The position numbers and the translations under genes were made by a program. The notes under the pieces are model-generated. The model was not told the origin of the DNA and did not search any database. It saw nothing but the letters and a program-made list of their open reading frames with translations. A DNA stretch of 23,599 nucleotides, from the NCBI GenBank assembly GCA_031364505.1, contig JANLWK010000434.1, forward strand, positions 1 through 23,599. The letters run 5' to 3'. This DNA is from JANLWK01 sp031364505. GTDB lineage: Bacteria; Eisenbacteria; RBG-16-71-46. Positions 14,527 through 22,500 of the stretch are shown here, one piece after another (the stretch's first letter is position 1; every line of letters starts with the position of its first letter).

Positions 14527-15183
14527 TCAGGACCTCGAACGCGCGCGGCCGAGGCTGCGGACTGCGATGCCGCCCGCGGCCACGGCGGCGAGCAGCAACA
14601 GCAGCACCAGTGTGCCCGCCGCCGGCGCGCGACGCTGGATGAGTGAGCCGAGCCCGGCGTAGAACAGGGACACGCACGCGTTGGCGGCGATCGACAGCGC
14701 CGCGAAGCGCGCGGGGTTCATGCGGCTGAAGCCCGCGAACACCGCGCTCGCTTCCGCGAGCACGGGAACGGGGCGGAGGATCACGACGATCCATTCGCCC
14801 TGGCGCGCGAACCACCGCTCGAGACGCGCCATTTCGTCGTCGCCGACCCAGCGGCGCACGGAGGGGGCGTTGCGCCCGATGACGTAGCCGAGGGCGGAGC
14901 CCAGCGTCATGCCGAACGCCGACAGCGCGGCACCCGCCCACAGGCCCCACCACAGCCCGCACGCCGTGCTCACGAGGCTCGACGGCACGGGCAGCAGGAC
15001 GTCGCCCGCGAGCAGCCCGATGCACAGCAGCGCCGGCAGCGGCCCGGCGGGGGCGCGGTCCATGAGCATCGCGCGTGACCAGGAATCGATGCGATCGCCG
15101 AAGACGATGAACGGGACGATGACCAACGCGAGGACGATCGCGCCGAGCAGCATGCTGCGCACCGGCATGCCTCGGTGGCTCAT
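14527..15183 (-). CDS. DedA/VTT-family integral membrane protein
   Basis: Protein of 218 residues with about five hydrophobic segments (near 11-28, 46-62, 72-100, 160-180, 190-208). The VTT/DedA core is recognisable: LPVPSSLVSTACGLWWGLWAG (64-84), LGSALGYVIGRNAP (94-107), and the re-entrant loop with the conserved Arg-Pro, RPVPVLAEASAVFAG (137-151). DedA-family proteins are undecaprenyl-phosphate or phospholipid transporters/scramblases, or of unknown function. The start is supported by GAGGAA on the minus strand before ATG. The gene converges on the MerB-like gene with only 16 bp between stop codons. Confidence 0.88.
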   Translation of the reverse strand: MSHRGMPVRSMLLGAIVLALVIVPFIVFGDRIDSWSRAMLMDRAPAGPLPALLCIGLLAGDVLLPVPSSLVSTACGLWWGLWAGAALSAFGMTLGSALGYVIGRNAPSVRRWVGDDEMARLERWFARQGEWIVVILRPVPVLAEASAVFAGFSRMNPARFAALSIAANACVSLFYAGLGSLIQRRAPAAGTLVLLLLLAAVAAGGIAVRSLGRARSRS

Positions 15184-15236
15184 GGGTTCCTCGCGATGAC
15201 GGCGTGGGCGGAGCGAAACGAACGGGCGGGCCCGCG

Positions 15237-15242
15237 ATTATA
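15237..15242 (-). promoter_or_regulatory. Possible -10 element for the DedA-like gene
   Basis: TATAAT is present on the minus strand (complement of 15237-15242), 53 bases upstream of the ATG at 15183 and in an otherwise very GC-rich stretch. No good -35 hexamer is seen 16-18 bases further upstream (ATGGGG at the 17-bp position), so promoter strength is doubtful. Confidence 0.4.
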
Positions 15243-15289
15243 CGCTTTGCGGATCCGCCCCCATGCGTACCAGCCTGCGTCGTGACGGA

Positions 15290-16171
15290 TCAGGCCACGT
15301 GCGCCTGTTCGCGCCAGGCAACGCCGGCCGCCCAGGCCTCGAACGACGTCGGCGCGATGCCGCTCTCGCCGGCGTTCTTCGGGATGTCGGCCTCGTAGCC
15401 GGCGCGGTCGAACCACTCGAGCATCGTGGCGAAGTCGTCGCTGCCCGCGCGGACCTGCTCGATCGGCACCCGGACGAACTCCACGGGACGCCCCGTGACC
15501 CGGCTCAGCACCTTCGCCGTCTCCGGCATCGTGAGCTGGTCGCCGGCGATGTCGATCGCCCGCCCGTTCAGCTCCCGGTGACGCTCGAAGGCCCACGCGC
15601 CGTACTTGCCGATGTCCGAGACGGCGATCATCTGAAGCACGGTCGACGGCTCGATGCCGACGGCGAGCTGTCCTTGCTGGATCCCCTGCAGGAACCACGG
15701 GCCCGCGAGGTTCTCCATGAAGAACACCGGCCGGAGAATGACGTACGAGTGGAACTGGAGCCCCCGGATCGTCTCCTCGATGCGCCACTTGTTGTCGAAG
15801 TGGGGGATGCCCGTCTGGCGGTGGGCCGAGCCCACCGACGAGTACACGAAGTGCCGAACGCCGGCCTCGCGCGCGAGCCGGGCGAAACGCTGGCCCTGCG
15901 CCTCCTCGCGCTCGGTACCCGCTTCCCACGTGTTCTGCACGGCGAACGCACCCCACGCGCCCTCGAGCGCGCGCTTTACCGACGCGTCGTCGTCGAAGTC
16001 ACCCTGGACGACTTCGGCGCCGAGTCGAGCCAGCACGCGCGCCTCTTCGGACTCCGGGCGGCGCGTCATCGCCCGCACGCGTACGCCCTTTGCCAGCAGC
16101 TCCCGCGCGACCGCTCCGCCCTGCCGGCCGGTCGCCCCGGTGACGAGTACGAGATCTTGACGAGATTCCAT
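15290..16171 (-). CDS. NmrA-like NAD(P)-binding atypical short-chain dehydrogenase
   Basis: Protein of 293 residues. The Rossmann dinucleotide loop is TGATGRQGG (11-19), with VRAMTRRPES (32-41) suggesting NADP preference because of the arginines. GDFDDDASV (57-65) and YSSVGSA (110-116) follow. The catalytic-like Lys is in HFDNKWRIEE (124-133), and LRPVFFMENL is typical of NmrA/HSCARG proteins. Many such proteins are redox sensors or quinone/aldehyde reductases rather than classical dehydrogenases. The classical YxxxK motif is absent. GAAGGAG stands before the ATG at 16171. It follows the MarR gene and overlaps its extended 3' end, so the MarR regulator probably controls it. Confidence 0.9.
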   Translation of the reverse strand: MESRQDLVLVTGATGRQGGAVARELLAKGVRVRAMTRRPESEEARVLARLGAEVVQGDFDDDASVKRALEGAWGAFAVQNTWEAGTEREEAQGQRFARLAREAGVRHFVYSSVGSAHRQTGIPHFDNKWRIEETIRGLQFHSYVILRPVFFMENLAGPWFLQGIQQGQLAVGIEPSTVLQMIAVSDIGKYGAWAFERHRELNGRAIDIAGDQLTMPETAKVLSRVTGRPVEFVRVPIEQVRAGSDDFATMLEWFDRAGYEADIPKNAGESGIAPTSFEAWAAGVAWREQAHVA

Positions 16172-16691
16172 GGTCTTCTCCTTCAGATTCGGCCTGGGTT
16201 TCGTTGAGGGGATTCGGATAAGCCTGCGAACCGGCCCGGATGACCTCGAGCAGGTCCGCCAGTTGTTCCAGCTGTGCGGCGGAGACCGACCGCATCTCGG
16301 CGCGCAGCCTCGCGCGCCCCGCGTCCGTCGCCGCCGCGACCACGGCGAGTCCCTCCGCCGTGATGCACGTGTTGACGACGCGACGGTCCTTCGTGTCGCG
16401 CGACTTCCGGGCGAACCCGCGCGCCTCGAGACGGTCGAGCAGGCGGGTGAGGTCCGGATCGAGGTTCACCATGCGCTCCGCTATCCTTCCGCAGGGCAGT
16501 CCGCTCGCTCCGGCGCCCCTCAGGATGCGCAGCACGTTGAACTGCGCGGGCGTGAGGTCGTACGCGCGGAGCGCTTCGACGATCCATCGCGTCGTCACCT
16601 GCGATGTGCGCAGGATCTGGACGTAGGCCTCCTCTTCGAGCGAGTCGAAGGGGCGCGCCTGGTGGATTTCTTCGCGGAGCCGTCGTGTCAT
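15999..16691 (-). CDS. MarR-family transcriptional regulator with long overlapping C-terminal extension
   Basis: Winged-helix regulator of 230 residues. The MarR domain covers about 25-155: dimerisation helices, the DNA-recognition helix region GRIAERMVNLDPDLTRLLDRLE (68-89), and the wing KSRDTKDRRVVNTCITAEG (96-114) with the conserved DxR. Normal MarR proteins end near residue 150-160. Here the frame lacks a stop and continues for about 70 Arg/Gly/Ser-rich residues, the last 57 of them inside the NmrA-like gene in another frame (173-bp overlap). Either the original stop was lost or the tail is real. The ATG at 16691 lies 8 bases from a -10 box, and there is no Shine-Dalgarno sequence, so translation is probably leaderless. 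Such regulators commonly repress the adjacent reductase and respond to phenolic or quinone-like ligands; that is inference here. Confidence 0.87.
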   Translation of the reverse strand: MTRRLREEIHQARPFDSLEEEAYVQILRTSQVTTRWIVEALRAYDLTPAQFNVLRILRGAGASGLPCGRIAERMVNLDPDLTRLLDRLEARGFARKSRDTKDRRVVNTCITAEGLAVVAAATDAGRARLRAEMRSVSAAQLEQLADLLEVIRAGSQAYPNPLNETQAESEGEDHGISSRSRTRHRGDRPAGRSGRAGAAGKGRTRAGDDAPPGVRRGARAGSTRRRSRPG

Positions 16692-16696
16692 AAAGA

Positions 16697-16721
16697 GATA
16701 TTATACGTTGCGAGGAATATC
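16697..16721. promoter_or_regulatory. Candidate MarR autoregulatory operator
   Basis: GATATT (16697-16702) and AATATC (16716-16721) form a perfect 6-bp inverted repeat with 13 bases between. The arms lie 19 bp centre to centre, on the same DNA face, and cover the -10 region and the edge of the -35 box. A MarR dimer bound here would block the promoter. The match to MarR sites is by layout only. Confidence 0.45.
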
Positions 16722-16726
16722 GTCAA
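16700..16726 (-). promoter_or_regulatory. Sigma70-like promoter of the marR gene, predicted leaderless
   Basis: Reading the minus strand: TTGACG (complement of 16721-16726), then TATAAT (complement of 16700-16705) after 15 bases, or TAATAT (16698-16703) after 17. Both hexamers are nearly consensus and lie in an AT-rich island. Transcription would begin at or within a few bases of the ATG at 16691. Confidence 0.7.
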
Positions 16727-16756
16727 GAGGAATTTTGTTTGGAGGCTAATTGCCCG

Positions 16757-16790
16757 GTTTCCCAAAGACTTGCCGTACGGCCGGGGAAAC
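16757..16790. promoter_or_regulatory. Inverted repeat upstream of the metallo-beta-lactamase-fold gene
   Basis: GTTTCCC (16757-16763) and GGGAAAC (16784-16790) pair perfectly across 20 bases and enclose the 8-base palindrome CCGTACGG (16773-16780). It lies 147 bp upstream of ATG 16938 and 66 bp from the marR start in the divergent region. Function unknown. Confidence 0.3.
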
Positions 16791-16937
16791 AACCAGGGGC
16801 GGGGCGCGAATTCTGATATCCTGATAGCCAACCGTTGCCTTCCCTTGGAGGCGATTCAGGCACCTCGCCTGCGGCCCCTGGATTCATCGCCGGATGTGCG
16901 GACGCTCCCCTCCGTATCCGCGGCGCAAGGAAGAGTC

Positions 16938-18776
16938 ATGCCCCCGATTCGCCACTTCGCCGTGGCCCTGGCCACGACAGCACTGGGTCTTGCCCTCGCG
17001 GGCCCCGCACCCGCCGTGACCCCCAATGGGCGCCTCCAGATCATCCACCTGGACGTGGGGCAGGGGGACGGGGCGGTGCTCATCTCGCCCCTGGGCCAGG
17101 TCGTCATGATCGACGACGGCGTGGGTGGCAACCCGGTGCCCGCCAGCGGGGTCCAGGTTCCCGTCCAGCTCCAGGCCCTCGGTGTGACGCACGTGGACTA
17201 CCACTTCGCGAGCCACTACCACTCCGATCACATCGGGCTCTTCACCACGATCTTCAATACGCAGACTGGCGTCGCCACGCTCGGCTACGCCTGGGATCGC
17301 GGCGGGTCGTACACGACGTCCTACTACACCAACTACGCCAACTTGTGCAGCACGCTCGGTAACAAGCGCCGCACGCTCGTCAAGAACCAGGTCATCACGC
17401 TCGACTCGCTCTCGGCACACCCGGTGTTCATCAAGGTCGTGGACTTGAACGGCGCGGGCATTTCGACCACGGACGAGAACTCGTGCAGCCTCCAGCTCAA
17501 GGTGAGCTACGGCGAGTTCGACATGTCCTTCGGTGGCGACACACCCGGGGCGAACTCGGGCAGCTACGTCAACGTCGAGACGCCCGAGGCGCCCGCGATG
17601 GGCCCCATCGAGGCCTACAAGGTGCACCACCACGGCTCGGCGACCTCGAGCGAGACCACGTGGCTCAATGCCACGCATCCCAAGGTCGCCGTGGTGTCGT
17701 GCGGGAACGGCAACTCCTATCGCCATCCCACCGCGTCGGCGGTCAACCGTATCCACAACGTCGGCACGAAGATGTACTGGACCGAGCGCGGATCGCTCGC
17801 GTCCGGCGCCGCCGTGCCGCAGCCGGGAGTGGACTTCGTGTCGAACGGCGAGGTCATCATCTCGGCGACGTGGGCGCCGGGCGGCATCGATACGATCCGC
17901 GGCAACGGGTTCACCGACACGTTCACGAATTCGGGCACGGCGTTGCCGGACCTGACGCCTCCGGTCGTGACACTGACTTCACCGAACGGCGAGGAGGACT
18001 GGAAGTCGGGTTCGGCGCAGGTCATCACGTGGAACGCGACCGACGACGTCGGCGTGACGTCCGTCGACCTGGCCTACTCGCTGGACGGCGGTTCCACCTT
18101 CCCGTACACGATCGCGCTCGGCGTCCCGAACACCGGCTCGTTCCAGTGGCTGGTCGCCCACGCGCCGACGCCGGCCGCGCGCGTGAGCGTGACCGCGCAC
18201 GACGGGGCGAACCACGCGGCGGACGACGCGAGCGACGAGAATTTCGGCATCTCGACGTGGACGATCGCGGCCGCGGCCGCCGCGGGCGGCAGCATCAGCC
18301 CCAGCGGGAGCGTGGCGATCGGCGAGGACGAAGCCATGGAGTTCACCTTCACGGCCGACGCGGGGTACGAGGTCGCGGACGCGCAGGTCGACGGCGTCTC
18401 GATCGGGGTCGTGGCGAGCTACACGTTCGCGTACGTCACCGGGGATCACAGCCTCGACGTCGTGTTCCAGCCCGCCGCCGCCGGCGTGGGGGACCGTCCC
18501 GAGATCCTGGCGCTCGGCCGCCCGTCTCCCCATCCGTCGCACGGGGAGGCGCTGCTGAGCTTCTCGCTTCCCGCGCCGGGCTTCGCGCGCCTCGAGATGC
18601 TGGACCTCGCCGGGCGCCGCGTCTGGGAAACGAGTGCGTTCTTCTCCGCCGGCCGGCACGCGTTGCGCTGGAGCGGCCACGACGCGGGCGCGGGGCAGAT
18701 GCCGGCGGGCCTCTACTTCCTGCGCCTCGTCACGCCGTGGGGTGACCGCACCGAACACTTCGTGCTGATCCGGTAG
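16938..18776 (+). CDS. Secreted metallo-beta-lactamase-fold hydrolase (ComEC-like core) with Ig, InlB-like and FlgD-Ig tail domains
   Basis: Exported protein of 612 residues. ATG 16938 is preceded by AAGGAAGAG and gives a signal peptide (HFAVALATTALGLALAGPAPA). The beta-lactamase-fold core starts at IIHLDVGQGDGAVL (35-48), the classic ComEC/Rec2 motif. The metal site SHYHSDHIG (92-100) supplies His93, His95, Asp97 and His98. FGGDTPGA and KVHHHGS supply further ligands. After the core come an Ig-like domain (about 337-438, TLTSPNGEEDWKSGSAQVITW), an InlB-B-repeat-like segment (about 440-515, GGSISPSG ... ADAGYEV) and a FlgD-Ig sorting tail ending GLYFLRLVTPWGDRTEHFVLIR. Unlike ComEC it has no membrane channel, so an extracellular phosphodiesterase/nuclease role is plausible but unproven. 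It ends in TAG directly in frame with the next gene. Confidence 0.9.
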   Translation: MPPIRHFAVALATTALGLALAGPAPAVTPNGRLQIIHLDVGQGDGAVLISPLGQVVMIDDGVGGNPVPASGVQVPVQLQALGVTHVDYHFASHYHSDHIGLFTTIFNTQTGVATLGYAWDRGGSYTTSYYTNYANLCSTLGNKRRTLVKNQVITLDSLSAHPVFIKVVDLNGAGISTTDENSCSLQLKVSYGEFDMSFGGDTPGANSGSYVNVETPEAPAMGPIEAYKVHHHGSATSSETTWLNATHPKVAVVSCGNGNSYRHPTASAVNRIHNVGTKMYWTERGSLASGAAVPQPGVDFVSNGEVIISATWAPGGIDTIRGNGFTDTFTNSGTALPDLTPPVVTLTSPNGEEDWKSGSAQVITWNATDDVGVTSVDLAYSLDGGSTFPYTIALGVPNTGSFQWLVAHAPTPAARVSVTAHDGANHAADDASDENFGISTWTIAAAAAAGGSISPSGSVAIGEDEAMEFTFTADAGYEVADAQVDGVSIGVVASYTFAYVTGDHSLDVVFQPAAAGVGDRPEILALGRPSPHPSHGEALLSFSLPAPGFARLEMLDLAGRRVWETSAFFSAGRHALRWSGHDAGAGQMPAGLYFLRLVTPWGDRTEHFVLIR

Positions 18777-18785
18777 GTCCCGGGT

Positions 18786-19490
18786 CTGCGCGGCTCGACG
18801 CAGCACATCGGCATCGTCGCCTGCTCCGCCGAGGGCGCGGCGCTCTGTTATCGCACGATCTGCGTCGAGGGCGCCGAGTTGCTCGGCAAGCACGGCCATC
18901 CCGAAGTCACGATGCATGGCCTGTCGTTCGCCGACTATTCCGAGTGCCTCGATCGCGACGACTGGGACGGCGTGGGCGAGCTGATGCTCGCGTCGGCGCA
19001 CACGCTCGCGAAGGCCGGAGCGCAGTTCCTCATCGGCCCCGACAACACGTTCCACCAGGCGCTGCCGCGCATCGCATCGCGCCTGCCGCTCCCCTGGCTG
19101 CACATCGGGGACGTCGTCGCGGCAGAGGCCGCCGCGCGCGGGTTCCGGCGCCTCGGGCTGACCGGCACGCGCTGGCTCGTCGAGAGCGAGGTCTACCCCG
19201 AGCGGCTCGCGGCGCTCGGTCTGGAATACGTCCGCCCGTCCGCCGCGGAGCGCGCCGAGGTGAGCCGCATCATCATGGACGAGCTGGTCCGCGGCGTGTT
19301 CGAGCCGGAAGCCACCACGTATCTGCACCGTGTCATCGCGCGGCTCGCGGATGCGGGATGCGACGCGGTCGTCCTCGGCTGCACCGAGCTGCCGCTCATC
19401 ATGGACGATGCTCGCTCGCCGCTCCCGACGCTCGACTCGACGCGGCTCCTCGCGCACGCGGCCCTGCGCCGGGCGGTGTTAGGAGCCTGA
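18786..19490 (+). CDS. Aspartate/glutamate racemase-family protein with non-canonical start
   Basis: The conserved protein is about 234 residues if initiated at CTG 18786 (GGTAGG lies eight bases upstream). The sequence HIGIVACSAEGAALCYRTI, which belongs to the family N-terminal Rossmann strand, precedes any ATG, GTG or TTG in this frame. The first standard start is TTG 18879, which would delete that strand and leave 203 residues. The frame is open from the preceding TAG at 18774. The second catalytic cysteine is present in VLGCTELPLI. The region that usually carries the first cysteine as CNT reads IGPDNTFHQ, so that cysteine is missing. It may be a one-cysteine isomerase or a related enzyme rather than a true Asp/Glu racemase. 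The gene follows the hydrolase gene immediately and converges on the giant secreted-protein gene. Confidence 0.8.
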   Translation: MRGSTQHIGIVACSAEGAALCYRTICVEGAELLGKHGHPEVTMHGLSFADYSECLDRDDWDGVGELMLASAHTLAKAGAQFLIGPDNTFHQALPRIASRLPLPWLHIGDVVAAEAAARGFRRLGLTGTRWLVESEVYPERLAALGLEYVRPSAAERAEVSRIIMDELVRGVFEPEATTYLHRVIARLADAGCDAVVLGCTELPLIMDDARSPLPTLDSTRLLAHAALRRAVLGA

Positions 19491-19546
19491 ACCGCGGGCG
19501 AGCGCTCATCGAGGGCGCCCCGTGGCGTCATCGATGTGCGTTCGGC

Positions 19547-22500
19547 TCACTCGATCTTGACGATCTTTCGATTCGCGCGCAGGCCGTCGGACTCGAGTCG
19601 CAGGTAGTAGATGCCGCTCGCGACCACGAGCCCGCGTTCGTCACGGCCGTTCCACGCGACTTCGTGCCGGCCCGCGGCGAGCGCCCGGTCCACGAGTCGC
19701 GTCACGCGGTGGCCCATCACGTCGAAGACGTCGACGCGCACGCGCCGCGCACGGGTGAGCGCGAAGCCGATGTTCGTGGATCCCGCGAACGGGTTCGGGC
19801 GCACCCACTCGAACGCGTCCGTGATGACCGGCTGAGTCGTGTCGATGGGAGCACCCTCGGTCACGACCACGGTCCGGTCGACCCGGTAGCCCGGCATCAC
19901 CATCTGCACGTCGCCGCTCGGCCAGCGCACGATCAGCGAATCGACCGCGGTCGCGGTGCCGAGCCCGAACTCCGCCATGAGTGAGTTCTGCGAGCCGAAG
20001 GCCGAGCCGCCGGAGATCTCGTCGATGCGGCTCATGCCTCCCGCGACGACGCGCACGCGGGCGCCGATCGCGGATCGGTTCGATCGCGTGCCGAGGAGTC
20101 TCACGTTCAGCCAGTGGTTGCCGGACGACTGATCGTTGCGGATCAGCCCGTTCGCGGGCTCGTCGAACGACAGGTAGAGATCCAGGTCGCCGTCACTGTC
20201 GTAGTCCGCCCACGCCACGCCCTCTCCGTGTCCGTCCATCGGCGCCGGCGTCACGTCCACGAAGCCGCCACCGCCGTCGTTCCGGAACAGTCTGCTCCCG
20301 CCGTCGTTCGCCACGACGAGATCGAGATGCCCGTCGTTGTCGTCGTCGCCCCACGCGGCTCCGGTGCTCGGGCCGATGACGCCCAACGTCACGCTCGTCA
20401 CGTCCGCGAAGCGCGCGCCGCCGTCGTTGCGATACAGCCGGCTACGCCCGGAGGAGTTCGTCACGTAGAGGTCGAGGTCGCCATCGTTGTCGTAGTCGCC
20501 CCACGCGGCGCCGTTGCCGGCCTCGGCCTGGTCGAGCGGCGGGCTCGTCACGTCCGCGAACGCGCCGTTCCCGTCGTTGCGCAACAACAGATCCGAGCCC
20601 GAGCGGGCGAGGAACAGGTCGGCGTCGCCGTCGTCGTCGTAGTCACCCCAGACGCCGCAGACCGCGGTGGCGGTTGAGGCGAACGCCGGCGGGGTCGCGT
20701 CGACGAACCCGCCGCTCCCGGCGTTGCGGAACAGCTTGGCTGTCGCGGCCGCGGAGTTCGACAAGAACACGTCGAGGTTCCCGTCATTGTCGTAGTCCAC
20801 CCACGCGACTCCGCTGCCCTCGCCCACGATGCCGAGCGGCGCAACCGTCGCGTCCACGAACACGCCGGCGCCGTCGTTGCGGAACAGTTGGTTCGGCGCG
20901 CCCCGGTGACCGACGTAGAGATCCAGGTCGCCGTCGTTGTCGTAGTCACCCCACGCGCCGGCCACGCCGGTCAGGGCGCCCGCGAATGCGGGTGGCGACA
21001 CGTTCGTGAAGGCGCCGCTCCCGTTGTTCCGGTACAGCCTGCTCGAAATGCCGTCGTTGGCGACGAAGAGGTCCGGGTCGCCGTCGCCGTCGTAGTCACC
21101 CCATGCCACGCCGCGGCCCGGTCCCGTGTCGACCGGGCCCGCCGCCGCGAGCCCCATCGCGGCCGTGCCGCCCAGGACCAGCGTGCGCGAGGTACTGCCG
21201 TTGTCGTCGGTGACGGTGAGCGTCGCCGAGTAGACGCCCGCCGCGCCGACCGGGAAGCGGACGGTGGGGTTTCTCGAGAACGCGTCGCTCACGGACACCG
21301 GCGAGGGGGAGAACGACCACCGATACGTCGCCGCCCCGTTGACGACCGAGTAGCTCTCGAAGTGCAGCGGGGCGCCGGTCGTGATCGCGCTCGGGTCATC
21401 CACCATCGGTTGCGCCAGCGTGGTGGTGGAGTTCTCGTACGGGTCGACCTGCCAGATGCCGTTGTTCGTCGCGAGCCTGAGCTTGCGGACCTTGTATTGC
21501 AGCGCCATGTGGGCGATGCCGTGGCCCAGGTTCGCCGGCAGGCCGGCGTTGTAGGAGGCCCAGTCCGCCATGCCGGCATTGCGATACCAGGCCGCGCCGA
21601 AGTCGCCGTAGAGGTAGATCCCGCCGTTCGTCCCGAGTTGATGGACCATCGCCGTCGGCGTGAACCCATCGAGCGCGGACGTGGTGAGGTTCGTCCACGT
21701 GGCGCCGCCATCGGACGACTCGAAGATCTTGTTGCCGTTCGGGCCGAGCCGGAGGCACCACCACAGCCGGTTGGGATCGGTCCCGCTCACCGCCAGGTCG
21801 GAGATGCGCAGCTGGTGGAGTTCCGGGCCGGCCGGCGGCGGGCACTGGGTCCAGGTCGCGCCGGCGTCGGCGCTCCTCCAAAGCTCGCCCGTGGAACCGC
21901 GCTGCACCGTGATGTAGATCACGTTGGGATCGACGCGCGAGACCTCGATGTGGAGCACGCGCGCCGCGGGGTCGTCGTGCGTGAACAGGCCCGTGAACGA
22001 CAACCCGTTGTCCCGCGTTCGCCACAACCGGTTCGCGCTGCCGATGTAGTACGTATGGAAGTAGCGCGGATCCCACTCCTGCTCGCCGGTCTCCATGGGG
22101 AAGTACAGCTCGTTCGGCCACTTCGTGACGTAGAACGGCGTGAAGGCCTGGTTGAACGCCGCCGGCAGCATGCCCCCTCCGATGTCGGAGCAATAGACCA
22201 TCCGGCTGTTCGCGGGGTTCACGTAGCCGGTGGCCGATTCGCCTCCGCCCAGCCAGAGGAAGCTTCCGGCCGGATACGCTTCGTGCCACGCGGCGTTCCC
22301 GTTGTGGTATCGCCCGCCGACGACCACGTCCTCGTTCCAGCCCATCCCGAATCCCCAGTAGCCGGAGCCCTGGAGGCCCACCGTTCGCGCCGACGCGTTC
22401 GCGTCCGACGTCCAGAAGTCCGTCGACAGGGTGATGCCGCCGTCGGTGGCGATCCATGAGTCGCTCCCCACGCTCAGCATCTCCTGGATGTCGGGGTGGA

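Noticed and set aside
18774..18776. TAG read through as pyrrolysine or suppressed, fusing hydrolase and racemase
   Set aside because: The TAG directly follows a typical C-terminal sorting tail that must be at the end of the chain, and the racemase is a cytoplasmic-type enzyme; a fusion makes little sense.
20888..22459. 523-codon plus-strand frame opposite the giant secreted protein
   Set aside because: Arg/Val-rich antisense of the repeat-containing gene with no recognisable domain.
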